Of a stretch of DNA of 64,000 nt, positions 7,965 to 16,645 are shown piece by piece. Position numbers and translations under genes: made by a program. Location of the stretch: the NCBI RefSeq assembly GCF_000739715.2, contig NZ_BBJC02000003.1, positions 205,199 to 269,198 of the forward strand. The letters are read 5' to 3'. Each line of letters begins with the position of its first letter. The stretch's first letter is position 1. Source of the DNA: Falsirhodobacter sp. alg1. GTDB taxonomy: Bacteria > Pseudomonadota > Alphaproteobacteria > Rhodobacterales > Rhodobacteraceae. The notes beneath the pieces are model-generated. The model saw only the letters and a list, made by a program, of their open reading frames with translations, searched no databases and had not been told where the DNA came from.

Positions 7965-10502
7965 ATGACCCAACCGATCCGTCTTGCCGATTACACGCCC
8001 CCCTCCCACCTGATCGAGCGTGTATCGCTGACATTCCGCCTGGCACCGAAAGCAACGCGCGTGCTGTCGGAAATCCGGTTTTACCCGAACCCTGCGGTGC
8101 CGGCACAGACGACGCTGCGGCTGGACGGAGAGAAGTTGCGGCTGATCTCGGTCAGCATCAATGGTGCCCCTGTCGCGGCGCAGCCCGATGAGACGGGTCT
8201 GACGCTGACGGTGCCCGAAGCGCCCTTCACGTTTTCCGCCGAGGTAGAGATTTCACCGGACGGAAATACCGCGCTGGAAGGCCTTTACATGTCGGGGGGC
8301 ATGTATTGCACGCAATGTGAGGCCGAAGGATTCCGCAAGATCACCTATTACCCCGACCGTCCCGATGTGATGGCGCCGTTCCACGTCCGGATCGAGAGCG
8401 ATCTGCCGGTCCTTTTGTCGAACGGCAATCCCGTTGCGGCGGGGCCGGGCTGGGCGGAATGGGATGATCCGTGGCCGAAGCCCGCCTATCTGTTCGCAAT
8501 GGTCGCAGGTGATCTGGTGGCTCATCCGGACCGGTTCGTCACCCGGTCGGGGGCGGAGGTGGATCTGAACATCTGGGTGCGGCCGGGCGATGAAGGGCGC
8601 TGCGCCTATGCGATGGACAGTCTGGTCCGCTCCATGAAATGGGACGAGGAAACCTATGGCCGTGAATACGACCTGTCGGTTTTCAATATCGTTGCGGTGG
8701 ATGATTTCAACATGGGCGCGATGGAGAACAAGGGGCTAAACATCTTCAACTCCAAATATGTCCTGGCCTTGCCCGAGACGGCCACCGACGAGGATTTTGC
8801 CCGGATCGAGACAATTATCGCGCATGAATATTTCCACAACTGGACCGGCAACCGCATCACTTGCCGGGACTGGTTCCAGCTGTGCTTGAAGGAAGGGTTG
8901 ACGGTTTTCCGCGACCAGCAGTTTTCAGGTGATATGCGAAGCCATGCGGTAAAGCGGATCGAGGATGTTGTAAAACTGCGCACACAGCAGTTTCCCGAAG
9001 ATGGCGGCCCGTTGGCACATCCGGTCCGGCCCGACAGCTATATCGAGATCAACAACTTCTATACCCGCACGGTCTATGAAAAAGGGGCCGAAATCATCGG
9101 CATGCTGAAACTGTTGGTGGGGGATGCGGATTACGCCAAGGCGCTGGATCTGTATTTCGCGCGCCATGATGGGCAGGCCTGCACGATCGAGGATTGGCTG
9201 CGGGTATTCGAGGATACCACGGGGCGCGATCTGTCGCAATTCGCACGCTGGTACACCGACGCGGGAACGCCCCGCGTTGCCGTATCGGAACACTGGGATG
9301 ATGGCCGGTATACCCTGACCTTTACGCAAAAGCTAACCGATCCGCTGACGGGGCAGCCGCAGCCGCCCAAGGTGATACCGATTGCCATGGGCCTGCTGGA
9401 TGAGGCGGGGGCGGAAGTTGTGGCGACGCATATCGTCGAGCTGACGGATGAAAGGCAATCCGTCAGCTACGACGGACTGGCATCGCGCCCCGTTCCATCG
9501 CTGCTGCGCGGGTTCTCTGCGCCCGTAATTCTGGAACGCACGCCGCTTGCCGGCGAACATGCCTTCATTCTGGCCCATGATACAGACCTGTTCACAAGGT
9601 GGGAGGCAGGCCGGACCCTTGCAAGTGATGTCATGGCCGCAATGGTGATGGATGGTGCCGAGGTTTCCGCCGAATGGCTGGAGGCCTTGGCGGCGCTGGC
9701 GGTGGATGCAGATCTAGACCACGCGTTCCGCGCAATCGCCCTGCGCCTGCCGTCCGAGGAAGATATGGCGCAGGTGATCTTCGAGCGGGGGGTGACGCCG
9801 GACCCGGACGTCATCCGGCAGGCCAGACGCGCCATGGCCACCGCGCTGGCCGGACGGCTGGCGGATGATCTGCCGGCCATGGCAGCCCCGCTGGATGAGG
9901 CATGGTCACCGGACCCGGCACAGGCCGGGGCGCGGGCATTGCGGATGCAGGCCCTTGCGCTGCTGTCGCGGATCGATGGCGGCGCGGCTGCACGGACCGC
10001 TTTTGCCGGTGCCACCAATATGACCGAAGAGGTGGGGGCGCTGGTGGCACTTCTGGCCGTGGGGCAGGGGCAAAAGGCGCTGGATAGCTTTGCCGAACGC
10101 TGGGGGGATGACCGCCTGGTGATGGACAAATGGTTCACGCTCGGGGTGCTTTATGCCGAGGATCCCGTCGCGGCGGTGGAGGCGATGACCCGTCACCCCC
10201 AGTTCGACTGGCGCAACCCGAACCGTTTCCGTGCTGTTTTCGGCGCCCTTCCGGCAAATCACGCTGGTTTCCACCGGGCGGATGGTGCCGGATATGCCCT
10301 GCTGGCAGACTGGCTGATCAGGCTGGATGACGCAAATCCGCAAACGGCTGCCCGCATGTCCGCGGCGTTCAGCAACCGGCTGCGATATGATGCAGGCCGC
10401 CAGAAACACATGCTGGCCGCGCTGGACCGCATTCTATCAAAGGCCGGTCTATCCCCTGATCTGGCCGAGATGGCCGGGCGGATGGCAACAGAAAGACGGT
10501 AG
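7965..10502 (+). CDS. pepN: Aminopeptidase N (M1)
   Basis: An 845-residue M1 zinc aminopeptidase of the gamma/alphaproteobacterial PepN type, releasing N-terminal residues from peptides in the cytoplasm. The exopeptidase motif GAMEN is residues 251-255; the zinc motif HEYFH is 287-291, with the third ligand Glu310 in LKEGLTVF (HEXXHX18E). A beta-sandwich follows (about 440-540), then the helical C-terminal domain. Length is close to the usual 850-870 residues. It is monocistronic by spacing (59 nt after bolA, 84 nt before the acyltransferase) and no signal peptide is present. Confidence 0.95.
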   Translation: MTQPIRLADYTPPSHLIERVSLTFRLAPKATRVLSEIRFYPNPAVPAQTTLRLDGEKLRLISVSINGAPVAAQPDETGLTLTVPEAPFTFSAEVEISPDGNTALEGLYMSGGMYCTQCEAEGFRKITYYPDRPDVMAPFHVRIESDLPVLLSNGNPVAAGPGWAEWDDPWPKPAYLFAMVAGDLVAHPDRFVTRSGAEVDLNIWVRPGDEGRCAYAMDSLVRSMKWDEETYGREYDLSVFNIVAVDDFNMGAMENKGLNIFNSKYVLALPETATDEDFARIETIIAHEYFHNWTGNRITCRDWFQLCLKEGLTVFRDQQFSGDMRSHAVKRIEDVVKLRTQQFPEDGGPLAHPVRPDSYIEINNFYTRTVYEKGAEIIGMLKLLVGDADYAKALDLYFARHDGQACTIEDWLRVFEDTTGRDLSQFARWYTDAGTPRVAVSEHWDDGRYTLTFTQKLTDPLTGQPQPPKVIPIAMGLLDEAGAEVVATHIVELTDERQSVSYDGLASRPVPSLLRGFSAPVILERTPLAGEHAFILAHDTDLFTRWEAGRTLASDVMAAMVMDGAEVSAEWLEALAALAVDADLDHAFRAIALRLPSEEDMAQVIFERGVTPDPDVIRQARRAMATALAGRLADDLPAMAAPLDEAWSPDPAQAGARALRMQALALLSRIDGGAAARTAFAGATNMTEEVGALVALLAVGQGQKALDSFAERWGDDRLVMDKWFTLGVLYAEDPVAAVEAMTRHPQFDWRNPNRFRAVFGALPANHAGFHRADGAGYALLADWLIRLDDANPQTAARMSAAFSNRLRYDAGRQKHMLAALDRILSKAGLSPDLAEMAGRMATERR

Positions 10503-10586
10503 ATTTTCGCTGGTTGGTGCCTCTGCCCTTGCCTTTGGGGGGCGTTCACGGCATGACTCTATCACGCCTCCGTTAGGTGAGAGATC

Positions 10587-11468
10587 ATGAGAGACCGTAT
10601 CGACCCCCTTATTGCCGAGCGTGCACCTTGGCTGTTTTCGGGGCGCCCACACCACCGGCTGCTCTACTCCGCGCTGACGCAGATACTCGGTTATCCGCGG
10701 ACGCTGGCGCTTGCAGAGGAATATGAACATCTGCCCACGCCCGAATTGATGGCGCGTGTGGCAGCCCTTATTGCCAAAGATATCGATATCACAGGGTTGG
10801 AGAATATTCCGCGCAACGGACCTGCGCTGATTGTGGCCAACCATCCGACGGGAATTGCAGATGGTGTCATCCTGCACCATCTGATTGCCCCGCTGCGGCC
10901 CGATCTGTTCTTCTATGCCAATAGCGACATTTTGCGGATCATGCCGCAGATGGCGGATCTGATCTGTCCTGTCGAATGGCGGCCGGAAAAACGGTCCATG
11001 CAGAAAACGCGCGAAACGATGGATTATACCCGCAAGGCAATCGAGGCCGGACGTCTGGGGGTAATCTTTCCATCGGGCCGTCTGGCCAAGCGCACCGGGT
11101 TGAAACTGATGGAACGCCCGTGGATGGCATCCGCCGCCATGATCGCACGCAAGTTCGATCTGCCGGTCGTGCCGCTGAATATCCGTGCCAGAAATTCCAC
11201 GCTGTTCTATCTGTTCGACGTGATGCACCCGACATTGCGCGACATAACGTTGTTCCATGAGGTGCTGAACAAGCATCGCCAGCCATATCGGGTTACGGTG
11301 GGCAAGCCCATCCTGCCGGAGCGTGTTCCTGTCAAATCGGATGAGGGGATCGAAATGCTCCGCGCCGAGACGCTATCGCTCGGGGGGATCCATGCCCCTG
11401 CGGTCAGCCTTGTCCAGGCCACGCGTTTTCCGGGGGGGCGGACCTCCACACGGCTGACAAGCCCATGA
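10587..11468 (+). CDS. PlsC-like acyltransferase
   Basis: A 293-residue member of the lysophospholipid acyltransferase superfamily. The acceptor motif reads NHPTGIADG (His86, Asp92) and a later block reads GVIFPSGRLAKR, in the position of the FPEG motif. The spacing between His and Asp is five residues rather than the canonical four, so it belongs to a divergent branch; the exact substrate (glycerol-3-phosphate, lysophosphatidate or another lysolipid) is unclear. No clear membrane helix is seen. A strong terminator follows, shared with the convergent lytic transglycosylase gene. Confidence 0.75.
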   Translation: MRDRIDPLIAERAPWLFSGRPHHRLLYSALTQILGYPRTLALAEEYEHLPTPELMARVAALIAKDIDITGLENIPRNGPALIVANHPTGIADGVILHHLIAPLRPDLFFYANSDILRIMPQMADLICPVEWRPEKRSMQKTRETMDYTRKAIEAGRLGVIFPSGRLAKRTGLKLMERPWMASAAMIARKFDLPVVPLNIRARNSTLFYLFDVMHPTLRDITLFHEVLNKHRQPYRVTVGKPILPERVPVKSDEGIEMLRAETLSLGGIHAPAVSLVQATRFPGGRTSTRLTSP

Positions 11469-11475
11469 ATTGACA

Positions 11476-11502
11476 ACGGCGCCCCATCCGGGCGCCGTTT
11501 TG
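11476..11502. terminator. Bidirectional rho-independent terminator
   Basis: Nine-bp GC-rich perfect stem (ACGGCGCCC / GGGCGCCGT) with a five-base loop, followed by TTTT on the plus strand. It sits between the convergent acyltransferase and lytic transglycosylase genes, overlapping neither, so it probably ends both transcripts. Confidence 0.85.
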
Positions 11503-11506
11503 CCAA

Positions 11507-12100
11507 TCAGGCTTTGCAGTAGGATTGTTTGCGGGTCCATGATGCCATCTCGGCCCGTTTGCTGGCCGAACGGAAGGGCGCCCAGTCGCGCCCCATGCCT
11601 TTGCGGCCTGCAACCCCCGAAACCATGTTGTCCCGCACGACCTGTTCCGCAGCGATGTTGACGGCGCAGGCCAGATTGGCAGATCCGTTTTTCAATGCGG
11701 CAGTGGTAGTGGCATCGCAGTTGTACGCTTCGGCTGTGCCGGGAGAGATCTGCACGAGGCCGATCCAGCGACCGCCGCCGCCCGATGCCTGCGGGTTCCA
11801 TGTGCTTTCATGCTTGGCAAGGGCCGACAGCATGGCCGCCCAGAATGCACGACGTTCGTCGGTAGTGGCGGTTGGATAACCGGGGCACCAGGTCTGGATG
11901 TCGGTCGGAATAACGGAAGTAAGATCGGTTTCGTTCTGGCTTACAGCGGCAAGGGTTTGCTGTGTCCAGACCGCACCTTCGGGGCGAAAGTCCCACCGCA
12001 TGGCCGGCAGGGCAGCCGGTTCGGAAGGGGCCTGAGCGGTTGCGCCACACGAGATTGGCAACGCAAGAATCGCGCCGAAAAGGTACGTTTTGATCTTCAT
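11507..12100 (-). CDS. Secreted lytic transglycosylase-like protein (SLT domain)
   Basis: A 197-residue exported protein with a soluble lytic transglycosylase fold. The catalytic Glu is expected to be Glu98 in LAKHESTWNPQASG, followed by the family motif IGLVQISPGTA (equivalent to GLMQIMP). Such enzymes cleave the MurNAc-GlcNAc bond with anhydro-ring formation in the periplasm. The N-terminus MKIKTYLFGAILALPISC..ATAQA is a signal peptide; cleavage after AQA looks more likely than lipidation because PISC is a poor lipobox. A longer frame to 12271 adds 57 very basic residues and is rejected. Four Cys in the mature part may form disulfides. Confidence 0.8.
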   Translation of the reverse strand: MKIKTYLFGAILALPISCGATAQAPSEPAALPAMRWDFRPEGAVWTQQTLAAVSQNETDLTSVIPTDIQTWCPGYPTATTDERRAFWAAMLSALAKHESTWNPQASGGGGRWIGLVQISPGTAEAYNCDATTTAALKNGSANLACAVNIAAEQVVRDNMVSGVAGRKGMGRDWAPFRSASKRAEMASWTRKQSYCKA

Positions 12101-12292
12101 ATTCTTGACACGAGTGGCACCGCCCCTCAGCAGGCGGCTCGCGCGTTGTGCCTTGTGATGTTCCAAGGGATCAACCTTTTTGGGGGCGTATCGGCGGGAT
12201 CTTGCCCGTTCCGGCCTATGCCGCCGCTTTGGTCGGGGGCTTGCCGCCATGCGTTCCGGCGCGTAAAACAACGGTAATCAAGAGGGATGACG

Positions 12293-13804
12293 ATGCTTGA
12301 CCTGACCTATGAAGCCCCGAAACCAAAAATCATTGCCGGTGCGCGCGAGGACTGGGAACTGGTGATCGGCATGGAGATCCATGCGCAGGTTTCATCCGAA
12401 TCGAAGCTGTTTTCGGGTGCATCAACCGGCTTTGGTGCCGAGCCGAACAGCCATGTTTCCTTTGTCGATGCGGCAATGCCGGGCATGCTGCCGGTCATCA
12501 ACGAATTCTGTGTCGAACAGGCTGTTCGCACGGGGCTGGGGCTGAAGGCTGAAATCAATCTCCGGTCGGCCTTTGACCGCAAGAACTATTTCTACCCCGA
12601 TCTGCCTCAGGGCTATCAGATCAGCCAGCTCTATCACCCCATCGTCGGTGAGGGAGAGGTTCTGGTCGAGCTGGGGGCGGGCGTTGCCCGTCTGGTGCGG
12701 GTGGAACGTATCCACCTTGAGCAGGACGCCGGCAAGTCGATCCATGATATGGACCCTGCCAACAGCTTTGTGGATTTCAACCGCACCGGTGTTGCGCTGA
12801 TGGAAATTGTCAGCCGTCCCGATATTCGCAGCCCCGAAGAGGCGGCTGCCTATGTGCTGAAACTGCGCCAGATCCTGCGTTATCTGGGGACCTGCGATGG
12901 TAACATGCAGAACGGGAACCTGCGCGCGGATGTGAACGTATCTGTCTGCCGCCCCGGAGATTACGAGCGGTTCCGCGAAAGTGGTGATTTCAGCCATCTC
13001 GGGACGCGTTGTGAAATCAAGAACATGAACTCCATGCGGTTCATTCAAGCGGCGATCGATGTCGAGGCGCGTCGCCAGATCGCCATTCTGGAGGATGGAG
13101 GCACGGTCACGCAGGAAACCCGCCTGTATGATCCCGACAAGAACGAGACACGATCCATGCGCTCCAAGGAAGAGGCGCAGGATTACCGCTATTTCCCCGA
13201 TCCGGATCTGCTGCCGCTGGAAATCGAACAGGGGTGGGTGGATGATATTGCCGCGACCATGCCCGAACTGCCGGATGACAAGAAAGCCCGCTTCATGCGT
13301 GACTTCGGTCTGACGGATTACGATGCCAATGTTCTGACCGCAGAGCTGGATGCAGCCGGATTTTTCGAGCAGGTCGCCAAGGGGCGTGATGGCAAGCAGG
13401 TGGCGAACTGGGTCATCAACGAACTGTTCGGCCGCCTGAACAAGGAGGGGCTGTCAATTGATGCTTCGCCGATGACAGGCGCACAGCTGGGCGGTATCAT
13501 CGATCTGATCGCCAGCGGGGATCTGTCGGGCAAAATGGCCAAGGACCTGTTCGAGATCATCTGGACCGAGGGCGGGGACCCTGCCGAAGTTGCAGCCGCA
13601 CGCGGCATGAAGCAGGTGACCGACACCGGGGCGATCGAAGCGGCTGTTGATGACATCATCGCGGCAAACCCTGCACAGGTTGAAAAGGCCAAGGCGAACC
13701 CGAAGCTGGCAGGCTGGTTCGTCGGTCAGGTTATCAAGGCGACGGGGGGGAAAGCCTCTCCGCAGATGGTGAACGAGATCGTCGCGGCCAAGCTGGGCCT
13801 CTGA
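12293..13804 (+). CDS. gatB: Aspartyl/glutamyl-tRNA amidotransferase subunit B
   Basis: A 503-residue GatB, the kinase/tRNA-binding subunit of the GatCAB amidotransferase, which converts Glu-tRNA(Gln) or Asp-tRNA(Asn) to the amide form. The N-terminal signature [19 protein letters not shown] and the motifs [10 protein letters not shown] and [14 protein letters not shown] are conserved; the C-terminal YqeY-like helical tail (about 350-500) is complete. Two ATGs compete: 12287 abuts the AGAGGG site, whereas 12293 ([10 protein letters not shown]) is six bases away and is preferred. gatA and gatC are not nearby. A terminator follows at once. Confidence 0.95.
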   Translation: MLDLTYEAPKPKIIAGAREDWELVIGMEIHAQVSSESKLFSGASTGFGAEPNSHVSFVDAAMPGMLPVINEFCVEQAVRTGLGLKAEINLRSAFDRKNYFYPDLPQGYQISQLYHPIVGEGEVLVELGAGVARLVRVERIHLEQDAGKSIHDMDPANSFVDFNRTGVALMEIVSRPDIRSPEEAAAYVLKLRQILRYLGTCDGNMQNGNLRADVNVSVCRPGDYERFRESGDFSHLGTRCEIKNMNSMRFIQAAIDVEARRQIAILEDGGTVTQETRLYDPDKNETRSMRSKEEAQDYRYFPDPDLLPLEIEQGWVDDIAATMPELPDDKKARFMRDFGLTDYDANVLTAELDAAGFFEQVAKGRDGKQVANWVINELFGRLNKEGLSIDASPMTGAQLGGIIDLIASGDLSGKMAKDLFEIIWTEGGDPAEVAAARGMKQVTDTGAIEAAVDDIIAANPAQVEKAKANPKLAGWFVGQVIKATGGKASPQMVNEIVAAKLGL

Positions 13805-13822
13805 TCCGGTTGATCGCAAAAC

Positions 13823-13850
13823 AAAAGCCGCCCCTTGGGGCGGCTTTTTC
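13823..13850. terminator. Bidirectional terminator gatB / dctA
   Basis: AAAGCCGCCCC and GGGGCGGCTTT form a long perfect stem with a two-base TT centre, flanked by A-run and T-run. It ends gatB on the plus strand and dctA on the minus strand. Confidence 0.9.
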
Positions 13851-13874
13851 ATTCCGGATTTCCCCAATGCGGGA

Positions 13875-15239
13875 TCAGTCGGCGGCGATAACGTCGTCCT
13901 TGAACGCCGAAGGCATCCGTTCGGAAACATCTGTCGCTGCAATGGGCTGCGGCTCACCGTTCAATGCGGCATGAAGGGCTTTTTCATCAAGCTCTCCCTC
14001 CCAACGGGCGACGACGATCGTGGCGACAGCATTGCCGACGAAATTGGTCAGCGCGCGGCACTCCGACATGAAGCGATCGACCCCGAGGATCAGCGCCATA
14101 CCCGCGATCGGAACCGTCGGCACAACCGACAAGGTTGCGGCCAGAGTGATGAAGCCCGCACCGGTGATCCCGGCTGCCCCCTTGGACGACAGCATTGCAA
14201 CCGCCAGCAGCAGGATTTCCTGCCCAAGGGTCAGATCCGTATTCGTGGCCTGTGCGATGAACAGCGCGGCCATCGTCATGTAGATGTTCGTGCCGTCAAG
14301 GTTGAACGAATACCCGGTCGGTACGACCAGACCCACAACCGAACGCGAAGCGCCGGCCCGTTCCATTTTCTGCAACAGGGAGGGCAGGGCCGCTTCGGAA
14401 GAGGATGTGCCGAGAACCAGCAGCAGTTCTTCCTTGATGTAGCGGATCAGTTTGAAGATGGAAAAACCGTTGTAGCGGGCAACAGCCCCCAGAATGACCA
14501 GCACGAAGAACAGCGCTGTCGCGTAGAAGCACAGAACCAGGAATGCGAGGTTCACAACCGAACCGATCCCGTAACGGCCGATGGTGAAGGCCATTGCGCC
14601 GAAGGCACCGATCGGTGCGGCTTTCATCAGGATCGAGACCAGTTTGAAAACCGGATAGGTCAGCGATGTCAGGAAGCGGGTGATCGGTTCGGCACGTTCG
14701 CCTACCAGCGCCAGCGAAATCCCGAACAGCACGGCGATGAACAGGACCTGAAGGATATCACCCGTTGCGAATGCACCGACCAGCGTGCTGGGGATGATAT
14801 TCATCAAGAAGCCGACGACGGATGTTTCGTGTGCCTTGACCTGATAATCGGAAATGGCTCCGGCATCGAGCGTGGCCGGGTCGATGTTCAGGCCCGCGCC
14901 GGGCTGGACCACATTGGCCACCACCAGCCCGAGGACAAGGGCAAGCGTGGAGAACGTGAAGAAGTACAGCATCGCCTTGCCGGCAACGCGGCCCACCTTT
15001 TTCATATCGCTCATCCCGGCGATGCCGGTTGTCACGGTCAGAAAGATGACGGGTGCGATGATCATCTTCACCAGCTTGATGAACGCATCCCCAAGCGGCT
15101 TGAGACTTGCCCCGAAAGCGGGATAAAAGTGACCGAGCAAGATACCCAGAATGATCGCGACGATCACCTGAAAGTACAAGTGGGTATAGAACGGGCGCAA
15201 TTTCGGGGGTTCGGTCCCCTGCGCGTAATCGATTTCCAT
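13875..15239 (-). CDS. dctA: C4-dicarboxylate:cation symporter DctA
   Basis: A 454-residue DAACS-family transporter for succinate, fumarate and malate in the inner membrane. The N-terminus ([20 protein letters not shown]), the serine-rich re-entrant loop [14 protein letters not shown], the [14 protein letters not shown] motif and the [20 protein letters not shown] segment are all diagnostic. Around eight hydrophobic segments plus two hairpin loops are visible. The start is preceded by an excellent GGAGGAGACC. No DctBD two-component system is adjacent. It is divergent from tgt, with 171 nt between the starts. Confidence 0.93.
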   Translation of the reverse strand: MEIDYAQGTEPPKLRPFYTHLYFQVIVAIILGILLGHFYPAFGASLKPLGDAFIKLVKMIIAPVIFLTVTTGIAGMSDMKKVGRVAGKAMLYFFTFSTLALVLGLVVANVVQPGAGLNIDPATLDAGAISDYQVKAHETSVVGFLMNIIPSTLVGAFATGDILQVLFIAVLFGISLALVGERAEPITRFLTSLTYPVFKLVSILMKAAPIGAFGAMAFTIGRYGIGSVVNLAFLVLCFYATALFFVLVILGAVARYNGFSIFKLIRYIKEELLLVLGTSSSEAALPSLLQKMERAGASRSVVGLVVPTGYSFNLDGTNIYMTMAALFIAQATNTDLTLGQEILLLAVAMLSSKGAAGITGAGFITLAATLSVVPTVPIAGMALILGVDRFMSECRALTNFVGNAVATIVVARWEGELDEKALHAALNGEPQPIAATDVSERMPSAFKDDVIAAD

Positions 15240-15410
15240 CGGTCTCCTCCTCAGGTGCCGGATTGGCCCGCTCCCCTTCGGGTGCGGCGTAATGACGCTT
15301 CATATTCTCTCGTGACCTTTGACGCAATTGTGTGTTATTCGCCTTCCCCGCCGTTTTTTGCTTTCAACCGCGGATGATCTGCCGCATCAGGCGCGCGAAG
15401 GGGCAATGCT

Positions 15411-16538
15411 ATGACCAAATTCGAATTCCAGATCGGTGCCACGGATGGGCGGGCGCGAACCGGTGTCATCAACACGCCACGCGGCGAAATCCGGACACCG
15501 GCGTTCATGCCGGTCGGAACTGCGGCGACGGTAAAGGCGATGATGCCAGAAAACGTGCGCGCAACCGGTGCCGATATCCTGCTGGGCAACACATATCACC
15601 TTATGCTGCGCCCCACGGCCGAGCGGATTGCCGGTCTGGGGGGGCTTCATAAGTTCATGAACTGGGAACGTCCGATTCTGACGGATTCCGGCGGTTTCCA
15701 GGTGATGAGCCTGACCGCGCTGCGGAAGATGTCCGAGGAAGGTGTCCGCTTCAAATCCCATATCGATGGCAGCACGCACCATCTTACGCCGGAGCGGAGC
15801 ATGGAGATTCAGGCACTGCTCGGCTCGGATATCGTGATGGCCTTTGACGAATGCACGCCGTTCCCCGCGGATGAAAAGACAGCGCGCAAGTCGATGGAGC
15901 TGTCGATGCGTTGGGCACAGCGGTCGCGCGACGCCTTTGGCGACCGTCCGGGGCATGCCCTGTTCGGTATCCAGCAGGGCAGTGTTTTCCCCGATCAGCG
16001 TGCCGAAAGCGCCGAGAAACTGCGGGCCATTGATTTTGATGGCTATGCCGTGGGCGGGCTTGCGGTGGGCGAGGGGCAGAAGACCATGTTCGAGGTGCTG
16101 GATTATGCACCGGGAATGCTGCCCGAACACAAACCCCGCTATCTTATGGGTGTCGGAAAGCCGGATGATATCGTCGGTGCCGTCGAGCGTGGCATCGACA
16201 TGATGGACTGCGTTCTGCCCTCCCGCTCGGGGCGGACAGGCCAGGCATTCACCCGGCGCGGCGTCGTGAACATCAAGAACGCGCGCCATATGGATGATCC
16301 GCGTCCCTTGGATGAAAATTGCAGCTGCCCCGCCTGCCGCAACTATTCACGGGGGTATCTGCACCACGTCATGCGCGCGCAGGAGATTATCAGCTCCATG
16401 CTGATGACATGGCATAACCTGCATTATTATCAGGAATTGATGCAGGGGTTGCGCGATGCGATTGCGGGTCAGCGGCTTGCCGCCTTTGTTGCCGATTTCC
16501 ATGCGCAGCGGGCTGCCGGTGATATCGACCCGCTATAG
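15411..16538 (+). CDS. tgt: Queuine tRNA-ribosyltransferase
   Basis: A 375-residue bacterial TGT, exchanging guanine-34 of GUN-anticodon tRNAs for preQ1. The substrate-binding Asp lies in [14 protein letters not shown], the nucleophile Asp in [18 protein letters not shown], and the zinc site in [16 protein letters not shown] with the last His. Length and ends match the family. It lies alone between dctA (divergent) and lon; queA is not in the window. Confidence 0.95.
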   Translation: MTKFEFQIGATDGRARTGVINTPRGEIRTPAFMPVGTAATVKAMMPENVRATGADILLGNTYHLMLRPTAERIAGLGGLHKFMNWERPILTDSGGFQVMSLTALRKMSEEGVRFKSHIDGSTHHLTPERSMEIQALLGSDIVMAFDECTPFPADEKTARKSMELSMRWAQRSRDAFGDRPGHALFGIQQGSVFPDQRAESAEKLRAIDFDGYAVGGLAVGEGQKTMFEVLDYAPGMLPEHKPRYLMGVGKPDDIVGAVERGIDMMDCVLPSRSGRTGQAFTRRGVVNIKNARHMDDPRPLDENCSCPACRNYSRGYLHHVMRAQEIISSMLMTWHNLHYYQELMQGLRDAIAGQRLAAFVADFHAQRAAGDIDPL

Positions 16539-16543
16539 CAAGG

Positions 16544-16573
16544 TTGACACGGGGCGGGGGCAATCCCAAATAA
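16544..16573 (+). promoter_or_regulatory. Candidate lon promoter
   Basis: TTGACA at 16544-16549 is a consensus -35 element; the AT-rich CAAATAAATTAATC block 17-21 bases downstream is a possible -10, about 75 nt before the lon start. The -10 match is loose. A heat-shock sigma factor could read it, but the sequence alone does not show this. Confidence 0.35.
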
Positions 16574-16645
16574 ATTAATCAGATCCGGGGAAGGCCGAGT
16601 GCTGCCGACGAACGGGGCCAGAGCCTTCCTGCGAAAGGACCAAAG

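Noticed and set aside
13971..15377. A 468-residue plus-strand frame across dctA
   Set aside because: Rich in Asp, Gly, Arg, Gln and His with no domain; it is the antisense shadow of a clear transporter gene.
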